Assembly: GCF_017916325.1 (NCBI RefSeq)
Contig: NC_090162.1
Coordinates: 260,501 to 324,500 of the forward strand
From: Leishmania martiniquensis
Lineage: Eukaryota > Euglenozoa > Kinetoplastea > Trypanosomatida > Trypanosomatidae
Length of the DNA stretch: 64,000 nucleotides
Reading direction: 5' to 3'
The first letter of the stretch is position 1, and every line of letters starts with the position of its first letter. The notes under the pieces are model-generated. The model had not been told where the DNA came from. It saw only the letters and a list, made by a program, of their open reading frames with translations, and made no database searches. Made by a program: the position numbers and the translations under genes. Positions 31,764-41,284 of the stretch are shown piece by piece.

Positions 31764-32353
31764 GTAAAGAGAACAACGTGCGTTGGCTGATGATGGCATG
31801 TATGGAGCTAGTGCGGACCACGAGGAGTCCAGCGTCTTCTGCGTAGCAAAGTCGGCAGCATGAGGACTTCCCTCACAGGTAGGTAGGGCCACTGCATTTT
31901 CTCTCTGGGCAGATACCTCTGGACTGCCATGAGGCATGATGACTTACGGTGGCGTTCACTGCGAAGAGCGTCTTTGAGTCGAGCAAACGAAGAAATAGGC
32001 AAGTTAAAAAAAAATAGAAGCCGTCCCTAGCGTTCTGCATCGGCCTTTGACTTCGCCTGCACTCGTCTTCCCCTCCGTCCCTCCCCCACTGTTTTCTTTT
32101 CCATGCATCTGCCATAACTCGGGCGTGAGGTGATCGAGCAGCAGCGCGTCTCCGAGTTGGGACCCCTTGCCTCTTGCCTCGATTGCTGGCACAGGAAGAC
32201 GCATCGCTGGCCGCGTCAGCGGGAGCAAGGGAGAGCGGGCAGGTCTCATTTGACCCGTCTCAGAGAGCAGCGCGCCAGTCTGCCGACCGCCGTCATCGTT
32301 TCCTGTCACAAAGCCCCTCCCCCCTGCAATCTTCTTCGCTGTTCCCCTTTTAA

Positions 32354-32355
32354 AG
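32354..32355 (+). promoter_or_regulatory. Candidate trans-splice acceptor AG
   Basis: AG directly after a C/T-rich stretch (about 32316-32351), 14 nt before ATG 32370. A longer leader from an upstream AG is possible. Confidence 0.5.
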
Positions 32356-32369
32356 GGACAGAGGGCGGG

Positions 32370-33596
32370 ATGGAGTATCAAATTATATCGAGCAAGGGCG
32401 ACAAGTTCGCGCTCTGCATCGACGATGAGATGACCGTGGGGGATGTCAAAGGGGTCGCTGCGGCGATGCTCGACGCCCCCGATGACGTTATCATGACTGT
32501 TTCACTCAACGGGAAGCTACTCAAAAATGATGCGGAGACCTGGGGAGAGCTGCGGGGGCGCCTCTTCAGAAGCCAGCAGCCGCACCCCATGCAGCGCAAG
32601 CTCTTCTGCAATGTGACGGACCGCCCGGTGGTGGAGTCACAGAGTGCAGAGATGCTGCGCATGCTGCCCACCAGGGAGGAGAAGAAGTTGGAGCAGGAAA
32701 AGGAGCGCGAGAAAGCTGCCGCGATGAACTCCATGGTGGACTCGCTCGCCGACAACCCTGCGTTTCTGGAGAGCATGCTGAGTATGAACCCCATGATTCA
32801 AAGCATGCAGAAAAAGTCGCCGGAGGTGGCACGGATGCTGAAGGACCCCGACACGCTGCGCATGCTCCTGAAGTCATCCGTTGACCCGCAGCGGCGGCGT
32901 GAGATGGAGCGCAATGCAGAACTGCAGCTTGCTCACATCGCCGCCTTGCCCGGGGGGCAGCAGATGATTAATCATTACATGGACCAGCTCATCGAGGACG
33001 AGGAAGAGACAGACACACAGCGGCAAGTGCGCATTGGCATGTCAACCACTGACGTGAGCAGCGAGCTGAATCAACCCGACCCAAACAAGGAGGCAAACAA
33101 CGATCCACTGCCAAACCCGTGGGCGGCGCCGGCGTCTGTCACGCCCTCACCTCAAGCGAGTGCTTTCCCTTTTGGCGGCACTGATGGCTTCCCTTTCGCC
33201 CACCCATTCAGTTTTCCACCGACTGCTGCTTCTCTTCCGAGCGGCGCTGCAACCAACACGATGGCACCCTTCTTCGCCCGGGACGTGGCCTCCGCGTTAT
33301 CGAGAGGACCGGATCAGGCAGCCATGAATGAAACGATCGAAATGGTGATGCCATCTATGAGGGCGCAGCCGTTGGTACCATCAACGACCACTGCCAATGC
33401 GCCGTCGCCTTCGGTAGCGGCACCACCGTCGTCCACACCCCCGTCAGTGTTGTCCGAGGAGGCGATGGAGCGAGGTCTTTCGGTGCTGCGCGACATGGGG
33501 TTTGAGGACGAGGCACTGTGCCGTGAGGCTCTGGCGGCGTGTGGCGGCGACGCGGAGGCGGCGGTAGATTATATTGCAGAACATCAACCAGAGTAG
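32370..33596 (+). CDS. Ubiquilin/Dsk2-like shuttle protein (UBL-STI1-UBA)
   Basis: The protein has 408 residues. Residues about 1-70 form a divergent ubiquitin-like domain (VSLNGKLLKND corresponds to the region around the ubiquitin beta-3 strand). A charged helix follows, then an STI1-type segment at about 129-185 (NPAFLESMLSMNPMIQSM and the downstream LKDPDTLRMLLKSSVDP). A Pro/Ala/Ser-rich linker covers about 230-355. The C-terminal UBA domain (about 361-408) has the family signature MGFEDEALCREAL and ends IAEHQPE. UBL-STI1-UBA is the layout of Dsk2/ubiquilin, cytosolic factors that carry ubiquitylated or membrane proteins to the proteasome. Most ubiquilins have more STI1 repeats; I see only one clearly. 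The ATG follows an acceptor directly. Confidence 0.9.
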   Translation: MEYQIISSKGDKFALCIDDEMTVGDVKGVAAAMLDAPDDVIMTVSLNGKLLKNDAETWGELRGRLFRSQQPHPMQRKLFCNVTDRPVVESQSAEMLRMLPTREEKKLEQEKEREKAAAMNSMVDSLADNPAFLESMLSMNPMIQSMQKKSPEVARMLKDPDTLRMLLKSSVDPQRRREMERNAELQLAHIAALPGGQQMINHYMDQLIEDEEETDTQRQVRIGMSTTDVSSELNQPDPNKEANNDPLPNPWAAPASVTPSPQASAFPFGGTDGFPFAHPFSFPPTAASLPSGAATNTMAPFFARDVASALSRGPDQAAMNETIEMVMPSMRAQPLVPSTTTANAPSPSVAAPPSSTPPSVLSEEAMERGLSVLRDMGFEDEALCREALAACGGDAEAAVDYIAEHQPE

Positions 33597-35816
33597 GCAG
33601 AGACAGCGCTTTTTGTTTTCGTTTCGCTCATCTTTGGTCCGTGACGCACTGACGAAAAATGGGCGGCAGACAAAACAACCCCTCTCCCGATGAGCGGACA
33701 CTTCCACTCCCCCCTCTTCTGTCGCGCTCTGTGCAGATGGTGCAGTGGGGACAGGCGTCTAGTGAGGGGGGGCTGCCACGCCTCAAAAGAATCGTACATT
33801 GGTCAGTTCCAACGGCAAGAGGCTGGCATGCCTCCTTTGTTGGCGCGGTACCGCTGCGTGTGTAGCAGTGGCGGTGGTGCTCGGAGAAGGCCAACGGCAA
33901 CACGCGCTCCTTGACGAAGCAGCGAAACCAGTGCAGTGGTGGTACATGGTGCCGATGAGGCCGCTCGGTCGTCTCACAGCACCCCAGCATGGACCCCGCA
34001 ATGGTGACACCCGACATGCTACGTCGTCGGAGGACACCGATGGTGGCGCTAGCGGTCCATCGTGCACTCCTTTCATTTAGGTTTCGTCTTGGCCCGTTGT
34101 GAAACGCCACGCGACATCATACTTGGCGAGAGCGGCAGTCGGGGAGATCGAAGACGCCAACTGCTTGAATGACGGATAGGATCACCAGTCACAGACATCA
34201 GGCTGATACTTCCCACAGCCGTGACACGCAGTGCGAGACGCTGAGGCAGGAGCTTCTTGTAAGCAGGCCTTCGACGCCGACGCGCACAACTGTGGAGTTA
34301 GCCAGTGCACAGGAGGCCGTTCTCACTCTTTTACGCAGTGCCACCTGACTGCGCCATTCGTTCTCTATAATGCTGGGTGGTAGACAAGAACAACACGGAA
34401 TGCAGATGGTGTGCCGCTGGATGCTACTCCGCTGGCAATGTGGCGCCCCACCACCACCACCACCGCCGCCCTCAACTGGCCCGTCCGCCTTTGTCATGAA
34501 AGCAGCCGAGGTGGTGTTGTGCCTCGTAGACTGGGCAAAGGTCACCAGTCAGCTGGCACGCAATTCACCGTTTGCTTCACGATATGCACACGCATGCACT
34601 GATGGGGTGATGGCCATCTCACAGCCCGCTGCGCACGCCTCCCTCTCCCCGGTGCTTATGCCGAGCCCCTGCGTCCCATCTCTACCTGCGGCCGAAAGCT
34701 TCTTATGCCCTAGCCCAGATCTATTGTATGGGCCCCTTCCATTAGGCGAGCCGATCCCCGTGTCAGAGGTGCGCGGGTGCCGGGAAAGGAGAACTGCCCC
34801 TGAGTCCGCGGAAGGGTGAGCATAAAGAGCTGGGCCGCCAACCATCTCATTTAAGTGAATAGGGCACGTGCAACGGCGCGAACGATATGCTCGCCCTCCC
34901 AGCTGTGATGGGTATGTTGTGTCGCAGTCGCGCAAGGCGTCACCACGTCAGCCACGCCATGGCAAGCAATCAAGAAATGCATGGGGAGAGCTCTTTGCTC
35001 CTGTGTCGCACTACGCGTTTTTGTGCGAAGTTTTCGGCATCGCTTATATCCGGCGGGAGAGGCTGCTGACGCTCAGATGTTCGAAGCGTGGGGAGAACTG
35101 CCTGACGCTCCCCATCGAACCCTGCGGGCTTCGTTGTGAAAAAGCTGCAAAAACACATGATGCGAGTCAGCTGCTTGACGCGACCGGAGGGCGCGGTACA
35201 TGGCGCACTGGCATGGCGCAGGATTTCCCGGAGGGCTGTTGGCGGAAGCTGGCTGACCTCCTCTTTCAACTTATTCGCTGGGCTTCAAGGCCACCTCCGT
35301 CGACTTCCACGACCTGCGTCACCGTTTCTGCCCTGGAGCCGGCCCATGAGCGCGGTTCTTTAGGCTCATGTCGTACTGTTCGCCAGAGTTCGCGTTGTGC
35401 GGATAGCGTAGCTAGTGTGCAAAGGACCGAGAAAGCTCGAGAAGAGGCTGTGCGATGCGTAGCCTGATTTTAAGGCTGACAAGCTCATGCGAGACAGCTT
35501 AGCGTTAACCATGGTGCACCTTTAGCGGGTGAGCTGTGGCGGTAACATATATATATGCACTGTTATACATCAAGTGGCGTGCTCGTTGTGGTGTGAACAC
35601 GTGAAGAGAAGAATATGTATCTTGTGCTTGTGTTGCTCTTGCCGCTTCTCTGTGGCCTCCAGGCCTTCTCTGCATAGGTGTCCGGACGGTGACAGAAAGA
35701 AAGTCAGGAAGGCGACAGCGTACGCCGAAAAGCGAATGGCGGCCGCGCTTGCTTGGGAAGGAGACGTTCTCGACGCAATCGCATCGTCCTCCGTCCCTCT
35801 TCCTCCTCTATGGCAC

Positions 35817-35855
35817 ACATACACACACACACACACGTACACGTACACACACAAA
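35817..35855 (+). repeat. CA-rich microsatellite
   Basis: Imperfect CA repeat with two CGTA interruptions in noncoding DNA. Confidence 0.85.
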
Positions 35856-36158
35856 GTCTTTGTATCTTCTACCTTCATGTGAGCACGCTCATCGTGTGCG
35901 GGTTCGCTACGCGGTGCGTCGCTCGCTGCGTTTTGTGTACGTGATTTTGTGGTGCAACCCTATGTGTGTGTGTGTGTCTTTGTTTGTTGGTGCGTGTATA
36001 TCGGGGAAGGAGGGGGTGGTAGTCGTGGTGATGTGCGCGTGAGTTGTGGCTGCTGCTGCTGCCAGCTGTAGGTGGACTCACTGCTGATGTACTGGGCTCA
36101 TGCGTGTCTTTTCCCCTTTTTTCCGACTCATCTCTTTGTTTTTATTTCGCTTGCATGC

Positions 36159-36160
36159 AG
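36159..36160 (+). promoter_or_regulatory. Strong candidate trans-splice acceptor AG
   Basis: The T/C-rich run from about 36108 ends in TTGCATGCAG. Splicing here gives a leader of 133 nt for the reductase gene, with one 6-codon upstream ORF just after the junction. Confidence 0.7.
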
Positions 36161-36163
36161 ACC

Positions 36164-36184
36164 ATGAGCACAGTGCATCGCTGA
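36164..36184 (+). other. Upstream ORF of 6 codons (MSTVHR)
   Basis: ATG at 36164 lies 4 nt after the likely splice junction; the frame closes with TGA at 36182-36184, 109 nt before the reductase ATG. It would be the first ATG on the mature mRNA, and no other ATG occurs before 36294. Confidence 0.6.
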
Positions 36185-36293
36185 CGGGCGTGCCAGAGGT
36201 ACCCGAGCAAGCGCATCCTGCACTCGCCGTTGCTGCTGCGCACGACCCGGCAGAAGTAAGGCAGCGAAGGAAGAAGGGAAAACCCTAAAAGGA

Positions 36294-37283
36294 ATGCGTT
36301 TCGCTCTCTCTTGTGTAGCGGGTGCAGTGGGAGCGTGGGTCTGGCGGCCGTCTCTGGGTCAGGACGCGGAGTGCTACCGTGGCGTACAACATGCGCTCAC
36401 GTTCCGCAACCCGCCACGCAAAGGACAGGTCTTCAGCCAGCGCTACGAGCCGTATCAGCTGGGAGAAATTATACCGATCACTTCGGACGTTGCGCTCTTC
36501 CGATTCCTCCTCCATCGTAGCGAGGACGAATTCAACTTGAAGCCCTGCTCGACACTGCAGGCGTGCTACAAATACGGCGTGCAGCCGAAAGACCAGTGCC
36601 AGCGCTTCTACACCCCCGTCACGGCGAATCACACGCAAGGCTATTTCGACCTCATCGTCAAACGAAAGAAAGATGGCCTGATGACAAGTCATCTCTTTGG
36701 CATGCATGTGGGCGACACCCTCCTCTTTCGAAGTGTCGCCTTCAAAATACAATATCGCCCGAACCGCTGGGCGCACGTTGGCATGATCGGCGGCGGCACG
36801 GGCTTCACTCCGTTTTTGCAGATCATCCGACACGCCTTGACAGAGCGGTGGGACAGCGGAGAGGTGGACAGGACGAAGCTCTCCTTCCTCTTCTGCAACC
36901 GCACAGAGCGGCACATACTTCTCGGTGGCGTTTTCGATGACCTTGCGCGGCGCTACCCGGAACGGTTCCGCATGTTTTACACGATTGACCTCGCAGTCGA
37001 CGCGAAGGAGTGGCTGCAGAGAGAGAATCACTTTCTCGGTTATGTAACGGCAGACATGATTCGCCGCAGCATGCCGGCACCGGCGGAGAAGAACAAGATC
37101 ATCATGCTGTGCGGCCCAGACCCGCTGCTGTCGCACGTGGCGGGCACTCCCATGTCGACCATGTCCTCCATGTCTGGTGGACTGAACATTCAGCCCATGG
37201 CCACGGACATGAACAATCTCGTCAGCTTAGGTGGTCTTTTGAAGGAACTCGGCTACGATAACAATGACGTGTATCGGTTTTAG
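36294..37283 (+). CDS. NADH-cytochrome b5 reductase-like flavoprotein
   Basis: The protein has 329 residues. A hydrophobic N-terminus (about 1-20) could be a membrane anchor or organelle-targeting segment. The FAD-binding lobe includes QRFYTPVT (about 103-110), the RxYTP-type motif of the ferredoxin-reductase superfamily. The NAD(P)H lobe starts with GMIGGGTGFTPFLQII (about 163-178), and the nucleotide-contact motif MLCGPDPLL is near 275-283. These are the signature elements of cytochrome b5 reductases, which pass electrons from NADH to cytochrome b5 for lipid desaturation and related reactions. The length fits the family (about 300), with an insert rich in Met/Ser near 290. The partner and organelle are inferred, not shown. 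Confidence 0.9.
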   Translation: MRFALSCVAGAVGAWVWRPSLGQDAECYRGVQHALTFRNPPRKGQVFSQRYEPYQLGEIIPITSDVALFRFLLHRSEDEFNLKPCSTLQACYKYGVQPKDQCQRFYTPVTANHTQGYFDLIVKRKKDGLMTSHLFGMHVGDTLLFRSVAFKIQYRPNRWAHVGMIGGGTGFTPFLQIIRHALTERWDSGEVDRTKLSFLFCNRTERHILLGGVFDDLARRYPERFRMFYTIDLAVDAKEWLQRENHFLGYVTADMIRRSMPAPAEKNKIIMLCGPDPLLSHVAGTPMSTMSSMSGGLNIQPMATDMNNLVSLGGLLKELGYDNNDVYRF

Positions 37284-37813
37284 TGAGGCGCACGGGCGCT
37301 GCCGCACGCTGCTCGCGGTAAACCATAACCAAAGGCAAGCGGCGGAGAGCGGCGGCGGCCTCTTTCCCGACCCCACCCCACCCCACTCCTAAACTGCGCG
37401 GAACGGGGTGAGTGTGTGTGCGTGTGTGCTGCGGCTACTAGCACGGGACTTCGGCTGGCGCACGTGACAGTGGGAAAGGGGTACGGGCCGCTCTGGAGGA
37501 GAGTGCAGAGCATTTGGCGCCAAGGGGCTTTTGCTGCACCACTCCCTGCCCCTCAAACATGCGGTCTGTGGCCCTGCCCAGCCAGGTGCGCGGGTGAAGG
37601 CGGCCCTTCGTTGAGGCAGACCGCGACGCTGTGCAGTCATGCGGTGGCGGGGAGTCGGCGGTGCGTCTTCTCCTGCGGCCCACGTGGAAAGTGGTGAGTC
37701 GGGCAATCGATGCTCGGTACTCAGAAATAAGGAGAACTTCCCCCGTGCAACCAGCGGCGAGATAGCGTCGGGGTTCGGTGCTGTGCCTGAAACCGGCAGA
37801 GCCCGCGCGCTCC

Positions 37814-37857
37814 GCCTCCGTTGTGCTTCTTGGGAAGCACGCAGAGACAACGGAGGC
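37814..37857 (+). repeat. Nested inverted repeat (two-part stem)
   Basis: GCCTCCGTTGT (37814-37824) pairs exactly with 37847-37857. Inside it GCTTC (37825-37829) pairs with GAAGC (37834-37838) over a TTGG loop, leaving an 8-nt bulge on the 3' side. It sits in the 3' flank of the reductase gene. Confidence 0.65.
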
Positions 37858-40615
37858 TCTGACGGAGTTTCGAATGACCGCCAGAAGTGCGAAAAGGCTT
37901 GATGGGGGGGATGTGCGCAGCCTCAGGTCTCGCACATGCTGGGCATTGCTCCCGTACGGAGCACTCATCTCACGGCCTGAGGATGAGAGGCCGCCGTACA
38001 TGCACGACTGCGCTTCCCCAGGGCGTGTGTGCGCACGTATACAAGTTACGAAAGAGGTCCGTAAGCCCCTCCCCCCTCTGCTCTCTACCGGGGGTGCGGG
38101 TGGGCAGCGATGCTCTTCGCCGAGTTTGTGCGTGTGTGTATGTGTGTGGAGGTGAGCGGCGATAGGGACCAGCGAATGCAGCGCATTCTTCATCCGCCCT
38201 CCCAGCGCCCCTCCAAACGTTACCGACCAATGCCGCTCTCCCACGGCCTGCTCGTGGCGGATGCGAAGATGCCCCGAGATACGGCAGGTAGCAAATATTT
38301 GGGGGCCAAGCGCGGCTGCGAGCCCTCTCATCGGCTCGTCTTGCAGCGCGGTGGAAGTGAATAAGAAGCCCCTCAGGCACCGCTTCAGCCTCTGGCCGCG
38401 ACACGGGCAGCGTTGACTCGAAAAATCGCGCGACTACATCGCAGGGGCGTTTGGGTGCCCGTAAAGTGGTGTACACAGCCGGAGGAGGTGCGGTCGGAGG
38501 AGTCTCCTGGGGCACTGACAGACCTAATGGCGCCACTTTTAAATGTCTCTTGTCTTGGCTGTTCCCGCGGCCGCTCTCTCGCTCAGGAATGCGGGGATCG
38601 TCTCACATATTTTCGAAGAGAGGGGAAAAGGGGCGTCGGCGTGAGGCTGGAGGCAATGCAGACAGTGACGGTGACATTGTTCTTGCATCATAGAGGGCCA
38701 AGCGATGGCCCGCTTCTGACGCTGATGTGTAGTGCTGCTGCTGCGGCGGCGGCATGCGCGGCTGACAGGGTTGCGGACCGGTGACGGAGACGGTCGTGTA
38801 CGTGTGTCGCAAAGCGTGGGCGAAAGGCGGACCATGCCGCCCTCAGGGGCGAGTTGGTGGGCGTCACCAACGAAGTCATGTTAGGTGTGGGGGCAACCCC
38901 ACCACAGCGTCTGTGCGGCTTCTCTACGAGAGCAGACGTGCACCAGTGTGGGAGATGAATCGATCGAGCAGCGGACACTCGTAACATCGAAGCGGCTCGA
39001 TGTGTCGCCTCTGGTCTGCCACCCGAGGCCTGCGTCGTTCTCTTCACAGATTGTTTTGCCTAGAGGATTTCGCACCGTCTCTCTGCGAGGTCGACGCGGG
39101 GGACTCCTCCGCCCCCCACCCTTGCTCGTCGGCGCCTCAAGAACGGGATGTGGCTCATACAGCACATGGCGAACCCGGGGCGTGGCGCTGGCATGCGGTA
39201 CCGAAAAAGCTATACCGGGACGCCTGTCCCCCTAGTGCCCCTTGTAGACTGTGATCTTCATAGCGACGCGACACCGGTACGATGGGGAGCAGTGCACATC
39301 CATGGGCGCTCGAGGCTGTTGTTCGTCATTTCTGCTCGTCGGGTACATATGTGTGTGTGTGCATATAAAGAGGGGGGAGGGGCCGACACACGCAGCATCG
39401 ACGCGCTCCCGCTTTACGCAGCAGGCGGTTTTTTTTTAAACATGGGCGCCACTCCTAAAGCGGCTAGTAGCAGCGCGCTACAACATCGACCGCACGTCGG
39501 CCCTCTTCGCTCCCCTGCGAGGGGCCACAAACGCGCTTCTGCGACTAACGCTGGCACACATGCACCGGTGGGTGGCCTCCCCATACGCAGTGTCGGATCG
39601 CCACGTATCGAGTCTGCCACGTATTCTGCAGGCAGCCGGAGCCTTGACCTCGCCAAGGAGGCGAGAAAGTGGAAACTGAGTGCCGACTGGAGGAAAGGCG
39701 CGAGGCATGGTGGAGACGAAGGTGTCATGCATCCCTTCCCGTGCAGCTTTGTCGAAGTGGGCTAAGGGAGGAATTGCTCTGCTGGAAGCGCGAAAAGCAC
39801 AAGCTATTCTTTACCCACCCACCCGCCCCGCACTGCCTGGCCACGTCCAGTAGGTGTGGCGATACTACCCATCATAGGTGAGAAAATGGAGAGGGAACTC
39901 TCAAGCTCCATACGTTACGCGCTCTTCATCTGCACCCCCCCCACCATCACCCTCTTTCACCCTTTTTTGGTCTTTATTGGTGGCCTTTCTGATGTCAGAG
40001 GAGCGGTAGCACGAAACGTTATCACCGTACGCTCATCCATACACACCCACATTAATACGTCAAAGTTCCTCTACTCCAATACAGAGTACCACCGAGTCTT
40101 ACCGAACGTGTGAAGCACCAGTGAGCGGGTGTCGACTCCAGCATTTACACAGGTTGGGATCGACGCTCTGCGGGAGTGTGCTCTCTGGGATGGTTGGCAG
40201 AGGGGGGCGGCTAAGGTCGAGGCGGAAAGAGAAAAAGCGGGCGGAACACCGGAGCAGCGACGCGTCCCTGCCATACTCAGCAAACAACACGCACGCTGCG
40301 TATTGCTAGTGTTCACGGTCAGCACTGCGGCGCTGTAGTGCTGGTCGTTGTTTCGTGCGCCGGGGAAATTGGTGAATCGGCGTATCGCCAGACTGTCAAG
40401 TGCGAACACCGAGAAAGGACGCGCTACCAGTACCTCTTCCCTCTCCCGCTCCCACGCTCTCCCCACCGCAACCGGCGAAGCACCACCACACAGTTAGCCG
40501 CAGGACCGTCAGTAGACACAGTCGCTTCACACGGACTAGGAGACAACCAACTCTGCTCTGTGCCTTCCCTTTGCGTGCATTCGAGACCCTTTCACGTCTC
40601 CATTATCGCTCTCGT

Positions 40616-40617
40616 AG
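40616..40617 (+). promoter_or_regulatory. Candidate trans-splice acceptor AG
   Basis: AG after the T/C-rich stretch at about 40558-40613; it gives a leader of about 61 nt before ATG 40679. Confidence 0.5.
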
Positions 40618-40678
40618 CGCCTCCGAAGTGAATCCTTCGATTTGTCCGCATCCCACCACGCTGTTCTTCGTATTCGTC

Positions 40679-41284
40679 ATGCTGCGTTTGACGCGTGCGT
40701 CCTTCACAGGCCGTGCGATGATCTCGCGTGGCAGTCCCGAGTGGACCCACCGTCTCGACCTCAAGAAAGGCAAGAAGACGACGCTGGCCCACAAGCTCGG
40801 CACGAGTAAGCCCAACAATGCCCTCCAGTACGCGCAAATGACGCTGCACGACTTGACGGAGTGGGCCTTGGCCTACTCACCGTGGCCGCTCACCTTTGGT
40901 CTTGCGTGCTGTGCGGTGGAAATGATGCACTCCTACTCCTCGCGCTACGATTTAGACCGCTTTGGTATTGTGCCGCGCCCGTCGCCTCGTCAAGCGGAGG
41001 TCATCATCGTGTCCGGCACCGTGACGAACAAGATGGCCCCGCTGCTGCGCAACATCTACGTGCAAATGGTGAACCCGAAATGGGTTATTTCGATGGGAAG
41101 CTGCGCCAACGGGGGTGGCTACTACCACTTCTCTTACGCGGTGCTCCGCGGATGCGAGCGGTCCATACCGGTCGATTTTTGGATTCCCGGCTGCCCACCG
41201 TCGGCCGAGAGCCTCGTTTTCTGCCTGCACAACCTTCAGAAGAAGATCCGCTGGCACGAAATTCAGAAGTACTCGGTGCGGTAG
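40679..41284 (+). CDS. NDUFS7: NADH:ubiquinone oxidoreductase N2-cluster subunit (PSST/NDUFS7/NuoB family)
   Basis: The protein has 201 residues. It carries the complete signature of the complex I subunit that holds iron-sulfur cluster N2: [11 protein letters not shown] with Cys77 and Cys78, [13 protein letters not shown] with Cys142, and PGCPPSAE with Cys172 as the four ligands. RPSPRQAE, before [14 protein letters not shown], is the conserved quinone-site region. The basic N-terminus ([18 protein letters not shown]) fits mitochondrial import. This subunit passes electrons to ubiquinone in the peripheral arm. Presence of an intact, fully liganded copy argues that the organism keeps a functional complex I core, even though the role of complex I in trypanosomatids is debated. 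The start is the first ATG after a credible acceptor. Confidence 0.96.
   Translation: MLRLTRASFTGRAMISRGSPEWTHRLDLKKGKKTTLAHKLGTSKPNNALQYAQMTLHDLTEWALAYSPWPLTFGLACCAVEMMHSYSSRYDLDRFGIVPRPSPRQAEVIIVSGTVTNKMAPLLRNIYVQMVNPKWVISMGSCANGGGYYHFSYAVLRGCERSIPVDFWIPGCPPSAESLVFCLHNLQKKIRWHEIQKYSVR

Larger units (their letters stand above)
30584..32369. other. Spacer carrying the second SIDER-like copy
   Basis: About 1.8 kb. It has a CA run at 30776-30799, a T-run at about 30920-30929, the repeat at 31249-31763, then a region with acceptors for the ubiquilin-like gene. No other gene seen. Confidence 0.65.
33597..36293. other. Spacer, GC-richer and tract-poor, between ubiquilin-like and reductase genes
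   Basis: About 2.7 kb. From 33700 to 35500 it lacks the usual long T/C tracts and keeps medium-length frames open on both strands, including an ATG frame of 149 codons (34370-34819) that I do not accept as a gene. CA repeats lie at 35817-35855. The T/C tract at 36110-36150 leads to the acceptor at 36159-36160. Confidence 0.55.
37284..40678. other. 3.4-kb spacer, GC-rich with open frames on both strands
   Basis: No supported gene. From about 37400 to 39750 the DNA is GC-rich, poor in T/C tracts and has frames of 100-297 codons on both strands, unlike ordinary spacers here. A nested inverted repeat lies at 37814-37857. The segment around 38110-38160 (GT-rich, then GAGCGGCGA) faintly recalls the 3' end of the SIDER-like element, so a decayed retroposon is possible. 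The acceptor for the next gene is near 40616. Confidence 0.5.

Noticed and set aside
34370..34819. 149-codon ATG frame as a gene
   Set aside because: Weak codon bias, Pro run from a CCA repeat and no splice-acceptor tract upstream. Kept only as a low-interest observation.
36285..37136. 283-codon - strand frame opposite the reductase gene
   Set aside because: Antisense shadow; the sense frame carries clear FAD and NADH motifs.
37438..38331. 297-codon - strand frame
   Set aside because: All supported genes are on the + strand, the product has no recognisable domain, and opposite-strand frames are equally open in this GC-rich spacer.
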